Source: Acidobacteriota bacterium (GTDB lineage: Bacteria; Acidobacteriota; Blastocatellia; Pyrinomonadales; Pyrinomonadaceae). From it: DNA of 18,257 nt. The stretch is taken from contig JAEWBM010000067.1 in NCBI GenBank assembly GCA_023391155.1, positions 1-18,257 on the forward strand, read 5' to 3'. A program made the translations under genes and the position numbers. Below, piece after piece: positions 1 through 7,791 of the stretch. Below the pieces are notes generated by a model, which saw only the letters and a list, made by a program, of their open reading frames with translations, did no database searches and was not told the origin of the DNA. How positions within the stretch are numbered: the first letter of the stretch is position 1; the number at the start of each line of letters is the position of its first letter.

Positions 1-360
1 ATGTATACGGGCAGGATCGTGGAACGTTCGGGGGTCGAGGAAATATTTGAACGGCCGAAACACCCGTATACGCAAGGCTTGCTGCGGTCCGTGCCAAAGT
101 TGAGCGCGGATCATATCGAGAAGATCACAAGGCTTCAGACGATCGACGGCACGGTACCGAGCCCTACGGACCTGCCGCCCGGGTGCCATTTTGCCCCGCG
201 GTGCGAGTTCCGCATGGAAAGATGTACTAAGGGCGAGATCCCGCTTTACCAGATCGGAAACGGCGTTGAGGTGCGCTGCGTTCTCTATGACGAGGAAAGC
301 AGCTCGGGAAGCGATAGGGAAGTCGGCCTGCCCGCAACGACAGGAGGCGTAGTCTCGTAA
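1..360 (+). CDS. Peptide/nickel ABC transporter ATP-binding protein, DppD/OppD type (3' end only)
   Basis: This is the C-terminal 119 residues of a peptide-type ABC importer ATPase; the gene begins upstream of the window. The ATG at position 1 is internal. The first residues (MYTGRIVE...HPYTQGLLRSVP) align with residues 235-268 of the next gene's product, which follow the H-loop of the nucleotide-binding domain. The remainder is the oligopeptide-transporter C-terminal extension (oligo_HPY), with the cysteine-containing PPGCHFAPRCEF stretch at about residues 60-71. The protein would sit on the inner face of the membrane and hydrolyse ATP together with the partner ATPase starting 10 bases downstream. 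Walker A, Walker B and the signature lie outside the window, so activity cannot be judged. Which substrate (dipeptide, oligopeptide or nickel) is used cannot be told. Confidence 0.9.
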   Translation: MYTGRIVERSGVEEIFERPKHPYTQGLLRSVPKLSADHIEKITRLQTIDGTVPSPTDLPPGCHFAPRCEFRMERCTKGEIPLYQIGNGVEVRCVLYDEESSSGSDREVGLPATTGGVVS

Positions 361-370
361 AGGAACTTCG

Positions 371-1417
371 ATGGCGTTGACCACATCAGCAACAGCACAG
401 ACCGCCGAACGGCCGCTCCTTGAGGTACGCGACCTCGTCAAGTATTTTCCCGTCGAGAACAGCGACGACCTGGTCCGTGCTGTAGACGGCGTTTCTTTCG
501 ACATTATGCCCGGAGAAACTCTGGGCCTGGTGGGGGAATCCGGGTGCGGGAAATCTACCGTAGGCCGATGTCTTCTGCGATTGCATGAACCCACCAGTGG
601 GCACGTCATCTTCGAGGGTACCGATCTTGTGGGCTTGCCCAATCGGCAAATGCAGGGGCTCCGGCGTGAGATGCAGATCATCTTTCAGGATCCGTATGCC
701 AGCCTTAATCCGCGGCTCAGCATCTTTTCCATCGTTTCTGAACCGCTCAAGATCCACGGCGTCGGTAGCCGCGGCGAGCGGCGTGAACGAGTGGGCGACC
801 TGCTTTCAAAGGTCGGGCTCGATCCAAAATACATGGACCGCTATGCCCACGAGTTTTCGGGCGGGCAGCGGCAGCGGATCGGGATCGCAAGGGCTCTGGC
901 TTTAAATCCAAAGTTGATCATCTGCGACGAGCCTGTTTCCGCGTTGGACGTTTCGGTACAGGCACAGGTCGTGAATCTGCTCCAGGACCTGCAGCAGGAG
1001 TTTGGCCTTGCCTACCTTTTTATTTCGCACGGGCTCGCGGTGGTCGAGCATATTTCGAATCGCGTTGCGGTGATGTATCTCGGTAAGATCGTCGAGATCG
1101 CTACGGCCGAAGACCTCTACTTAAAGCCGCTGCACCCTTATACTCAGGCATTGCTTTCGGCGATCCCGCATCCCGATCCGAAGCAGAAGCGCGACCGGAT
1201 CATTCTTACGGGTGACGTACCCACGCCGATCCATCCTCCATCAGGGTGCAGATTTAGAACCCGCTGCCCGATCGCGATCGATGAATGTGCTCGTGTCGAA
1301 CCGGACCTCAGAGAACTCGAGCCGGGACATTTCGCGGCGTGCATTCGTGCTGAGGGGTATGACACGGCACCGCTGCGACGGGAAAAAGTTGAAACGTTAG
1401 GCCCGTCAGATTCGTAA
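371..1417 (+). CDS. Peptide ABC transporter ATP-binding protein, DppF/OppF type
   Basis: This 348-residue ATPase would energise peptide uptake as the second nucleotide-binding subunit of a Dpp/Opp-type importer. Visible motifs are Walker A GESGCGKST (55-63), Q-loop Gln106, signature SGGQRQR (163-169), Walker B LIICDE (182-187) and H-loop His220. A C-terminal oligo_HPY region follows (PPSGCRFRTRCP, about 289-300). The length is normal for the family. The start is supported by AGGAA five bases upstream (361-365). The gap to the preceding ATPase gene is 10 bases, so the two are co-transcribed. The residue after the H-loop His is Gly where most relatives have Asp. Permease and binding-protein genes must lie upstream of the window. 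The substrate cannot be specified beyond peptide-like. Confidence 0.93.
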   Translation: MALTTSATAQTAERPLLEVRDLVKYFPVENSDDLVRAVDGVSFDIMPGETLGLVGESGCGKSTVGRCLLRLHEPTSGHVIFEGTDLVGLPNRQMQGLRREMQIIFQDPYASLNPRLSIFSIVSEPLKIHGVGSRGERRERVGDLLSKVGLDPKYMDRYAHEFSGGQRQRIGIARALALNPKLIICDEPVSALDVSVQAQVVNLLQDLQQEFGLAYLFISHGLAVVEHISNRVAVMYLGKIVEIATAEDLYLKPLHPYTQALLSAIPHPDPKQKRDRIILTGDVPTPIHPPSGCRFRTRCPIAIDECARVEPDLRELEPGHFAACIRAEGYDTAPLRREKVETLGPSDS

Positions 1418-1439
1418 CTTAGGCAACAGCACAGTTTCG

Positions 1440-1463
1440 GTTGCCGGGCTCAGGCTCGGCAAC
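1440..1463 (+). other. Small intergenic hairpin between the ATPase gene and the YIP1-family gene
   Basis: GTTGCCG at 1440-1446 pairs perfectly with CGGCAAC at 1457-1463 across a 10-base loop. It lies 22 bases after the oppF-like stop codon. No T-tract follows, so it is not a convincing intrinsic terminator. It could protect an mRNA end or attenuate read-through. Confidence 0.3.
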
Positions 1464-1497
1464 GCAAGATCCACCAACAAATAAAGGAGAAAAAGCT

Positions 1498-2301
1498 ATG
1501 GAAGCCGAAGAACGATCGGAATGGCAGGCCCCGCCCCCGCCCGAGCGAATTGAGGTAGAACAGGAACAGCCGCAAATGTCAGAGGTGGCGACATTGGCGA
1601 ATATCTTTTTTGAGCCCGGTGCGACGTTTGAGGATCTCAAGCGCAAGCCGCGCTTTATTCTGGCATCGATAATCATTGCCCTGTTGACCACGGCCTTTGC
1701 GTTTGGGATCGCATATAAGGTCGGCGACGAGGGGATGCGACGGTTCATGAACGAGACCTTCGACAAAAACCCTCAAACTGCCTCGATGTCGGCTGAGCAG
1801 CGGTCTCAGGCGATCGAGATGCAGCTGACGATTTCGAAGTATTCCCGTTTCGCCTTGCCGATCATAATGTTCATTATGATCCTGCTCGGCGGGTTGTTGT
1901 ATTGGCTTGGCGCCAAAGCCTTCGGCGGAACGGGCAATTTTCTGCACGGTGTCTCTGTTTGGGTATATTCCTGGCTCCCTCCATTAGTGGTAGGGATGCT
2001 GGCAAACTTCATCGCTCTTATCTTCAAATCGGCGGATGATATCGACATAGCGTCCAGCCAACGCGGAATAGTTCAGGCGAATCCGAGCTTTCTGTTCGGT
2101 GCAGATGCGAGCCCGGTGCTTGTCACCCTGGTAAGCGTTCTTGACCTTTTTGCGATCTGGGGATGGGTTCTGGCGGCAATCGGCCTTCGGATCACAAATC
2201 GTTTGTCGTCAGGCTCCGCATGGGCCGTGGTCCTGATACTTGCCCTGATCGGCATCACGATGCGGGTTTTCTTCGCTTTTATTGGCGGGGCACCGGCTTA
2301 G
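1498..2301 (+). CDS. YIP1-family integral membrane protein
   Basis: This 267-residue membrane protein has a YIP1-like layout: a polar, Pro/Glu-rich N-terminus (1-50) followed by about five hydrophobic helices near residues 52-73, 118-138, 156-177, 207-230 and 239-262. The family assignment rests on the FFEPGATFEDLKRKPRF opening motif before helix 1, typical of bacterial YIP1 proteins, and on the helix arrangement. Bacterial members have no settled biochemical role. The reading frame is open from an upstream TTG at 1441, but the ATG at 1498 has AAAGGAG eight bases before it (1483-1489) and is preferred. An 80-base gap with a weak hairpin separates it from the ATPase gene, so linkage to peptide uptake is not implied. 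A strong terminator follows. Confidence 0.8.
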   Translation: MEAEERSEWQAPPPPERIEVEQEQPQMSEVATLANIFFEPGATFEDLKRKPRFILASIIIALLTTAFAFGIAYKVGDEGMRRFMNETFDKNPQTASMSAEQRSQAIEMQLTISKYSRFALPIIMFIMILLGGLLYWLGAKAFGGTGNFLHGVSVWVYSWLPPLVVGMLANFIALIFKSADDIDIASSQRGIVQANPSFLFGADASPVLVTLVSVLDLFAIWGWVLAAIGLRITNRLSSGSAWAVVLILALIGITMRVFFAFIGGAPA

Positions 2302-2322
2302 GCACTGTGGATCGGAATGTGA

Positions 2323-2360
2323 AAAGCTCCCGGCCGTGTTGTCCGGGGGCTTTCCTCTTT
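2323..2360. terminator. Bidirectional intrinsic terminator between convergent genes
   Basis: AAAGCTCCCGG (2323-2333) pairs with CCGGGGGCTTT (2343-2353) to give an 11-bp stem with one G-U pair and a 9-base loop, followed by CCTCTTT. In the minus direction the stem ends in a run of four Ts. It lies between the YIP1-family gene and the convergent permease gene and would serve both. Confidence 0.75.
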
Positions 2361-3618
2361 ATTCGTAACGCAGCGATTCGATCGGGTCAAGTCGTGCGGC
2401 CTTCCAGGCGGGGAATAATCCGAATATCAACCCGATCCCGACGCTGGCAAAAAAGCCTGCGAAAGGTGCCCAAATCGGGACGTAGGATGGAAATACCAGG
2501 TTTATCAGCAGGGTAAAGCCCCAGCCTATGAGCAGGCCGACGAGGCCGCCGAAGCCGGTGAGGGTGCCTGCCTCGATCAGGAATTGAAGCAAAATATCAC
2601 TCTGTTTGGCACCGATCGCCTTTCGTATACCGATCTCCCGCGTCCGCTCTGTGACCGAAACCAGCATGATGTTCATCACGCCGATGCCTCCGATCAGCAG
2701 GCCGATCGACGAGATCACCACCATTGCGAGAGCTACGCCGGCTGTGATCGATTGAAACTGCTCGATTATGCTGTCGGCCGTTGCGGTCGAGAAGTTGTTC
2801 TTCTGGCCGTATTTAACATTGCGGCGAACCCGAAGCATGTCCTCGATCTGATCCCGTGCTTCGTTTATCCGTCCCTCTCGGGCGACGGCCAGGATGAAGA
2901 TGTCGTCCGCATTCGGCTTGATACGTAGAGCGGCGTGAAAGGGAAGATAGATCGTGTTGCTCTCATCGTTATTGCCGCCACCGCCGCCGAGTAGCTGCTC
3001 TTTCTTTTCGAGGTGGCCGATGATCGTAAAGGGCCGGCCATTGACCTCCAAGGTCTGTCCGATCGGAGATTCGAAGGGAAAGAATGTCTCCTTCACGGTC
3101 GCTCCGATCAGGCAAACATCCTTCTTAAAATCGACCTCGGTCTCGGTGAACCACCGCCCCTCGACAAGTGTTTCAGTGCCCGACCGCTCGATCTCCGGAA
3201 GCGTTCCGCTCAACTGAATATTACTGGTCTGTTTGCCTTTGGCCGACACAGTGGTCCGGTTGCCGAAAAAGCCACTGGAGACGTTTAGGAAAGGCACGGA
3301 TGTAACAACATCAGGGAGTTCGCGAACTGCGAGAGCATCTTCGAGTGTGAGATCGGGGCGCATCCGCTCCTCACGCGAGGGACGGCCGAACCGAACCCCG
3401 ATATCCATTTTGTAAACAAAGATCGATTGCGTCCCGAAAGACTTGATCTGATTCTCTAGTGCGAGATTGATGCCGCTGATAAATGACGAGATAACCATCA
3501 CGGTGATAACGCCCACGACGACACCGATAATGGTCAGAAAAGAGCGCAGCTTATTGCCCCGCAGCGTGTCGAGGGCCATCTTCAAATTCTCGTAAAACCG
3601 TGCTGTTGCTACGCTCAT
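2359..3618 (-). CDS. ABC transporter permease, MacB/FtsX type (second permease)
   Basis: This 419-residue protein is a permease of the MacB/LolC/FtsX superfamily, which moves substrates out of the inner membrane or couples to an adaptor rather than forming a classical pore. It has transmembrane helix 1 at about 24-46 (after NKLRSFLTIIGVVVG), a large periplasmic MacB_PCD-like domain (about 47-280), and a C-terminal FtsX domain with three helices. The FtsX domain contains the ERTREIGIRKAIGA motif and the usual ending FPAWKAARLDPIESLR. A glycine-rich loop with five Gly residues is seen near residue 213. The start codon lies three bases after the stop of the upstream permease gene, so the pair is translationally linked. 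Two permeases, an ATPase and an adaptor make a four-gene exporter. The cargo is unknown; macrolide, lipoprotein or peptide are all possible. Confidence 0.9.
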   Translation of the reverse strand: MSVATARFYENLKMALDTLRGNKLRSFLTIIGVVVGVITVMVISSFISGINLALENQIKSFGTQSIFVYKMDIGVRFGRPSREERMRPDLTLEDALAVRELPDVVTSVPFLNVSSGFFGNRTTVSAKGKQTSNIQLSGTLPEIERSGTETLVEGRWFTETEVDFKKDVCLIGATVKETFFPFESPIGQTLEVNGRPFTIIGHLEKKEQLLGGGGGNNDESNTIYLPFHAALRIKPNADDIFILAVAREGRINEARDQIEDMLRVRRNVKYGQKNNFSTATADSIIEQFQSITAGVALAMVVISSIGLLIGGIGVMNIMLVSVTERTREIGIRKAIGAKQSDILLQFLIEAGTLTGFGGLVGLLIGWGFTLLINLVFPSYVPIWAPFAGFFASVGIGLIFGLFPAWKAARLDPIESLRYE

Positions 3619-3621
3619 TTC

Positions 3622-4857
3622 TTAATCCGCTCTGAGTGCTTCGATCGGGTCTAAGCGAGCCGCTTTCCATGCCGGAAAGAGCCCGGCCAAAATTCCGACG
3701 GCCGCGGAGATGCCGATCGCGATCACCGCCGACCACCAAGGTATTCTCGTGGGGAAAACAAATGCGGTGATCCCGATACCGATCAAAACCGCCAAGATCA
3801 AACCGATCAATCCGCCGATAGCAGAGAGCAATGCTGATTCAACCAGAAACTGTTTGAGAATATCCGCCTGCCGTGCCCCGAGCGATTTTCGTATACCGAT
3901 CTCTTTGGTCCGCTCCGTCACGGCGACGAGCATGATATTCATGATCACGATTGCTCCGACCATCAGTGCTATTGTCGGCACGGCAAGGATGACGACCGAG
4001 ATCGTCCCGAACAGGCTGTCTCGAAGCCCGCTGATCGCGTCCGGAGTGACAATTCCAAAGTTGTCCTTCTCACCCGCCGGCAGCTTGCGTTTGATGCGGA
4101 GCAGCGTCCGGACCTCGTCGACAGCATCTTCCATATCAACGCCGGCCTTTGGCTTGGCGACAAAATACGGGGCCCGGCTCCAACGAAGACCGCCGAAATT
4201 ATTGGAAAATGTCTTGATCGGAAGCTGAATGAAATTGTCTTGCGGCATCCCGAATACGGTGCCCTTCGCCGTTTGGATACCTATGACGCGGTAAGGGATC
4301 GCACCGATCGATATCTCGCTGCCCAAAGCGCCGCCCTGTGGAAACAGGCTATTAGCAATATCCATACCGATATATGCGACCCTTGAACCGTTATCGTTCT
4401 CTGACCGGGTGAAATAGCGGCCCTGAGCGATGTCGAGATTTTCGATGTCGCGGATCTCCGGCTCGGCGCCGGTTATCGATACGTCCTCGATAACAGTAGA
4501 TCCTCGCCTTATCGTCCGGGAAGTATTACCGGCCTTGGCCGCGATCATTTCCAGGGTCTGGGCGTTGTCGCGAATGAAATTAAGCTCGTCGAAGTTCAGC
4601 TCTTTGTTACGGCGCTGAGCTTCTGCCAACGTGTCAGTGTCCTGAAAATCATCGAAATTAAATCGCTGTACGTTGAAAGTGTTGGAGCCGATACCCGCGA
4701 TCTTTTCATCTACGTATGAGTTAAACCCTTGCAAAAGCGACAAAACGACCATAAAAGCCGTCATCCCGATGATCATTCCCAGCAACGTCAGAAAAGACCT
4801 CAAAGGATGGGCCCAGATCGCGGCGATCGCAAGTTTGAATGTTTCGGCAAATCTCAT
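3622..4857 (-). CDS. ABC transporter permease, MacB/FtsX type (first permease)
   Basis: This is a paralogue of the downstream permease with the same plan: helix 1 after the HPLRSFLTLLGMIIG motif, a periplasmic core domain, and a three-helix FtsX domain with ERTKEIGIRKSLGA and the ending FPAWKAARLDPIEALR. The frame stays open to a TTG at 4896, but that codon lies inside a palindrome and has no ribosome-binding site. The ATG at 4857 gives 411 residues beginning MRFAETFKLAIAAIW, the usual N-terminus of the family, and is preferred although its ribosome-binding site is weak. The two permeases probably form a heterodimer driven by the ATPase encoded at 5193-5978. A 335-bp gap with its own promoter candidate separates them from that ATPase gene. 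Confidence 0.9.
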   Translation of the reverse strand: MRFAETFKLAIAAIWAHPLRSFLTLLGMIIGMTAFMVVLSLLQGFNSYVDEKIAGIGSNTFNVQRFNFDDFQDTDTLAEAQRRNKELNFDELNFIRDNAQTLEMIAAKAGNTSRTIRRGSTVIEDVSITGAEPEIRDIENLDIAQGRYFTRSENDNGSRVAYIGMDIANSLFPQGGALGSEISIGAIPYRVIGIQTAKGTVFGMPQDNFIQLPIKTFSNNFGGLRWSRAPYFVAKPKAGVDMEDAVDEVRTLLRIKRKLPAGEKDNFGIVTPDAISGLRDSLFGTISVVILAVPTIALMVGAIVIMNIMLVAVTERTKEIGIRKSLGARQADILKQFLVESALLSAIGGLIGLILAVLIGIGITAFVFPTRIPWWSAVIAIGISAAVGILAGLFPAWKAARLDPIEALRAD

Positions 4858-4885
4858 TCGATAATTGGATGCAAACCGGTCCCAG

Positions 4886-4917
4886 ATAATACGCAAACAA
4901 TTGGGAATTGTTTACGT
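4886..4917 (-). promoter_or_regulatory. Palindromic operator/promoter candidate upstream of the permease pair
   Basis: ACGCAAACAATT (4891-4902) and AATTGTTTACGT (4906-4917) form 12-base inverted arms around GGG with one mismatch. On the minus strand the palindrome runs directly into TATTAT (4891-4886), a possible -10 element that would place a transcript start about 20 bases before the ATG at 4857. No good -35 is seen, which would fit an activator- or repressor-controlled promoter. The operator role is inferred. Confidence 0.4.
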
Positions 4918-5120
4918 TAGTCGATTCGTTAGAAGTTTGTAAAGAGATGCGGGGTGGGCAAAGCCGACGAATCGGAACGATAACGGCCGGGGCCATAACG
5001 AAGCGTGACGGGAACTTTACCTGTTTCGGACGTTGGCAAACCACCGATCCCCGTCCAGAAGCAAGCGGCCGCCATAGTCGGCTCCCTTAAAATACCGATG
5101 CATCGGTTCTGAGGCCAGCC

Positions 5121-5157
5121 CAAAAGAAGATCGCCACTGTCATAAAGACAGCGGCGA
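5121..5157 (-). terminator. Terminator-like hairpin after the ATPase gene
   Basis: Read on the minus strand, TCGCCGCTGTC and GACAGTGGCGA form an 11-bp stem (5157-5131) with one G-U pair and a 5-base loop, followed by TCTTCTTTTG (5130-5121). It starts 36 bases past the ATPase stop codon and would separate the adaptor-ATPase transcript from the permease pair. The same bases can be read as a hydrophobic peptide in another frame, treated as a finding. The rest of the 4858-5192 gap holds the palindromic promoter candidate and a perfect 14-bp palindrome at 5094-5107, with no convincing gene. Confidence 0.5.
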
Positions 5158-5192
5158 GAAATACGATCGGTACAAAGCTGGCAGGGTCGGGA

Positions 5193-5978
5193 TCATTTCG
5201 TCTGTTCGTCGGTTTCGATCCGTCCGTCGCGGATGGTGATGATCCGATGGGCCCGTTCGGCGACATCATGTTCGTGGGTCACGAGGATAATGGTATTGCC
5301 CTCGGCATGGAGTTTCTCGAACAGTTCCATGATCTCGTGACTCGTTTTCGTATCCAACGCACCCGTGGGTTCGTCGGCCAGCAGGATCGACGGATGATTT
5401 ACAAGTGCTCGTGCGATAGCTACACGCTGCCGCTGTCCGCCGCTTAGCTCGTTGGGCCGGTGCAGCACACGATCGCCGAGCTCAACGGAGGCCAGTGCGG
5501 CTTGGGCCCTTTCGTGCCGTTCCGAAGCACGCATACCTGCGTAGATCAAGGGAAGCTCGACATTGTGCAAAGCCGTGGCCCGGGCGAGAAGATTAAACGT
5601 CTGAAAAACGAAGCCGATCTCTTTATTACGGATACGGGCAAGCTCGTCATCGGTCATGTCTGAGACGAGCTGGCCGTTGATCCAGTAATTGCCCTTGGTC
5701 GGCGAATCGAGGCAGCCGATCAGGTTCATCAGAGTCGACTTTCCCGACCCGGACGGCCCGATGATCGCAAGATATTCACCTTTGTTGACCTGGAAACTAA
5801 CGTCCCGCAGGGCGTGAAGCTGCTCGACGCCCATCTGGTAAGTCTTCCAGATGTTGCTCATCGAGATCAGATCTCCGGCGCCGGGCCCGCTTCCGTTCCC
5901 GTTGGTGACCACCTGGGCGTCCGACGCTGCCTCTTCCTTGCCGTTGTCCATGAATTTATACATAGCTTGATCGCTCAC
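5193..5978 (-). CDS. ABC transporter ATP-binding protein, LolD/MacB type
   Basis: This 261-residue cytoplasmic ATPase of the MacB/LolD group is the motor for the two permeases encoded downstream. Motifs: Walker A GPSGSGKST (74-82), Q-loop Gln126, signature LSGGQRQR (178-185), Walker B SILLADEP with Asp202/Glu203, and H-loop His235. The LMNLIGCLDSPTKG stretch after Walker A is characteristic of this subfamily. The first roughly 36 residues are a polar, Gly/Asn-rich extension not needed for the fold. The start shown is GTG at 5978, three bases after the adaptor's stop codon; an in-frame ATG at 5963 is an alternative, and neither has a clear ribosome-binding site. Coupling to the adaptor gene is tight, whereas a hairpin follows before the permeases. 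Confidence 0.92.
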   Translation of the reverse strand: MSDQAMYKFMDNGKEEAASDAQVVTNGNGSGPGAGDLISMSNIWKTYQMGVEQLHALRDVSFQVNKGEYLAIIGPSGSGKSTLMNLIGCLDSPTKGNYWINGQLVSDMTDDELARIRNKEIGFVFQTFNLLARATALHNVELPLIYAGMRASERHERAQAALASVELGDRVLHRPNELSGGQRQRVAIARALVNHPSILLADEPTGALDTKTSHEIMELFEKLHAEGNTIILVTHEHDVAERAHRIITIRDGRIETDEQTK

Positions 5979-5981
5979 GAA

Positions 5982-7514
5982 CTAGACCGAGCTCGGGGTA
6001 CCCTCAGGCTTTTCCTGCTTCTTCACAGTCGTGTCTTCTTTAAGGGTGTTAAGCACACGGCTTGGCCCCGTTATGACCTCCTGTCCCTCTGAAAGCCCCG
6101 CAACGATCTGGATCTCGGTCTCGCCCGTGATGCCGGTCTCGACCGGTATGAACTTGACCTTGTTGCCATCGAGAACGTAAACGCCCTTCACCGGTTCCGA
6201 CCGTTCGGCGGGCTGGCCGTCCTGGCCGACAGGTGACGGTGTGGCGTCCGGACGCTTTTCAACGATCGCCTGAAGCGGTACAGAGATGACATTTTGACGG
6301 ACCTCAGTGGTTATCTCGGCCGTTGCGCTCATGCCGGGCCTGAGGCTGTTCGCAAGCTCTTCGGAGAGATTAACGAGTTGAATGACAACGCGAAACTCCT
6401 TGGCTTCCTGAACATTGATGTTTGTCGAAAGGCCGCCGCTGGTTTGGGATTTGCCCACGGCGAGCGGCGTTTTCTGCGTCACTTCGCCTTCGATCTCTTG
6501 TTCGCCGAAGGCATCGACCTTGATCTTCGCCTTTTGGCCGACGGCAACACGGTCGATCTCGGTCTCGTCAACCTTAACCTCGACGTTGATCGTTGACATA
6601 TCCGCAATGGTCAGGAGCGGGGTCGTCGAAAGTCCGGCCACCGCGAACGTGCCGACACGCGACGGGATCTCAGCTATCACACCGGCGATCGGGGCGATCT
6701 GAAGGGTCTTATCGCGCTGGTTTCGCTGGCCGCGAAGCACCGCCGATTGCTGATTCGCACGCGACTGGCTAGACCGAACCGAAAGATTTGCCGTCTCAAC
6801 CGCTCGGCGGCCGTCGCGGACGGCAACGGATTGCTGTGCGACCCTCGCCTCAGCGTCACGGACCGAGATCCTTTGGGATTCGAGGCGGGCACGCGCTGTA
6901 TTCAGTGCAACTTGGGCAGTTTCAACCCGGTCACGAGCCGCATCATATTCCGACCGCGCGATCACGCCGCTTTCAAGAAGCTGTTCGCTGCGGCGGAGCT
7001 CGCGGTTCGCCGCGTTCAGCTCGACCTGAGCCCGTTCAACCTCGGTCTGTGCAGTTACGACGCCTTGCCGAGCATTGTCCACCGCAACCTGGGCAACGTT
7101 CAATGCTTGTTGTGCCTGTGCCAATTGATTTTGGGCAGCCGAAACCTGAGACTGTGAAACATTGACCTCATTCTGTGCGGACTGAAAGGCCGCGAGCTGA
7201 GCATCGGTGCTCGATTCAAGCTGATTGGGATCAAGTCGGACAAGCGGTTCGCCCTTTTCGACCTTTTGGCCTTCCTGGACATAGATCTCTTCGATCCGGC
7301 CCTGAACCTCGCTTGTGAGGTTCATGAACTGTATCGGCCTTACCTCGCCGGACGAGGTAACCGTTGACCTAAGTTCCGGCTTTACAGTGACCTTAACCGC
7401 GGTCACCTCAGGAACATCCTTACGGGTCGCAAATATCCCGACGATCGTGAGTACCAAAACGAGAAAACCTACGACCGAAGCTATGATTATCTTTTTCTTG
7501 CGGCTCAGTGCCAT
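5982..7514 (-). CDS. Efflux periplasmic adaptor (membrane fusion protein), HlyD/MacA family
   Basis: This 510-residue adaptor would be anchored in the inner membrane and bridge the permeases to an outer-membrane channel. The N-terminus has three lysines then one transmembrane helix (about 9-28). The first half of a lipoyl/barrel-sandwich domain lies at about 66-98 (VQGRIEEIYVQEGQKVEKGEPL), and a long Ala/Gln/Arg-rich coiled-coil hairpin at about 103-270. The second lipoyl half follows (APIAGVIAEIPSRVG), then beta-barrel and membrane-proximal domains (VKVDETEIDRVAVGQKAKI, LRPGMSATAEI). The hairpin is longer than in E. coli MacA. AGAGGAAG lies about nine bases before the ATG. No lipobox is present. 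It is the first gene of the exporter operon; no TolC-like channel gene is in the window. Confidence 0.92.
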   Translation of the reverse strand: MALSRKKKIIIASVVGFLVLVLTIVGIFATRKDVPEVTAVKVTVKPELRSTVTSSGEVRPIQFMNLTSEVQGRIEEIYVQEGQKVEKGEPLVRLDPNQLESSTDAQLAAFQSAQNEVNVSQSQVSAAQNQLAQAQQALNVAQVAVDNARQGVVTAQTEVERAQVELNAANRELRRSEQLLESGVIARSEYDAARDRVETAQVALNTARARLESQRISVRDAEARVAQQSVAVRDGRRAVETANLSVRSSQSRANQQSAVLRGQRNQRDKTLQIAPIAGVIAEIPSRVGTFAVAGLSTTPLLTIADMSTINVEVKVDETEIDRVAVGQKAKIKVDAFGEQEIEGEVTQKTPLAVGKSQTSGGLSTNINVQEAKEFRVVIQLVNLSEELANSLRPGMSATAEITTEVRQNVISVPLQAIVEKRPDATPSPVGQDGQPAERSEPVKGVYVLDGNKVKFIPVETGITGETEIQIVAGLSEGQEVITGPSRVLNTLKEDTTVKKQEKPEGTPSSV

Positions 7515-7561
7515 AAAATATCTTCCTCTTAGGGGTTGTCAGCTAATGTAAAAAGCGCAAA

Positions 7562-7591
7562 ATTATATTGACCAGGGCGTCAAACCGTTAA
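7562..7591 (-). promoter_or_regulatory. Candidate sigma70-type promoter of the exporter operon
   Basis: On the minus strand TTAACG (7591-7586), an 18-base spacer and a perfect TATAAT (7567-7562) lie about 48 bases before the adaptor start codon. The -10 is strong and the -35 moderate. It occupies one side of the 277-bp divergent intergenic region. Confidence 0.5.
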
Positions 7592-7707
7592 TACGACCGT
7601 GTATTCGGCCAAGTTTCAAAAATCTGGACAGCACCTTGGCACTTGCCGCATCCGGTCCGCTAACGAAATAAGAGCACAGAATATACGAGAAGATTGAGGC
7701 TTTGCGA

Positions 7708-7737
7708 TTTACGAACATTTTACAAACGTTGTAGAAT
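7708..7737 (+). promoter_or_regulatory. Candidate promoter of the phospho-signalling cluster
   Basis: TTTACG (7708-7713), an 18-base spacer and TAGAAT (7732-7737) resemble a sigma70 promoter and would give a leader of about 47 bases before the zinc-ribbon/FHA gene. The remainder of the 7515-7791 region shows no other clear signal. Confidence 0.4.
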
Positions 7738-7791
7738 GGTCGATAGTTCGATGCGTTTGCTCCGTTCGCTCGTTGGACCCGGAAAATTGTA

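Noticed and set aside
4858..4896. TTG at 4896 as the start of the first permease
   Set aside because: It lies in the palindrome/-10 candidate with no ribosome-binding site. The ATG at 4857 gives the standard family N-terminus.
4929..5123. 64-residue minus-strand open frame in the gap upstream of the permeases
   Set aside because: No recognisable domain, no ribosome-binding site, and it overlaps the hairpin and palindromes.
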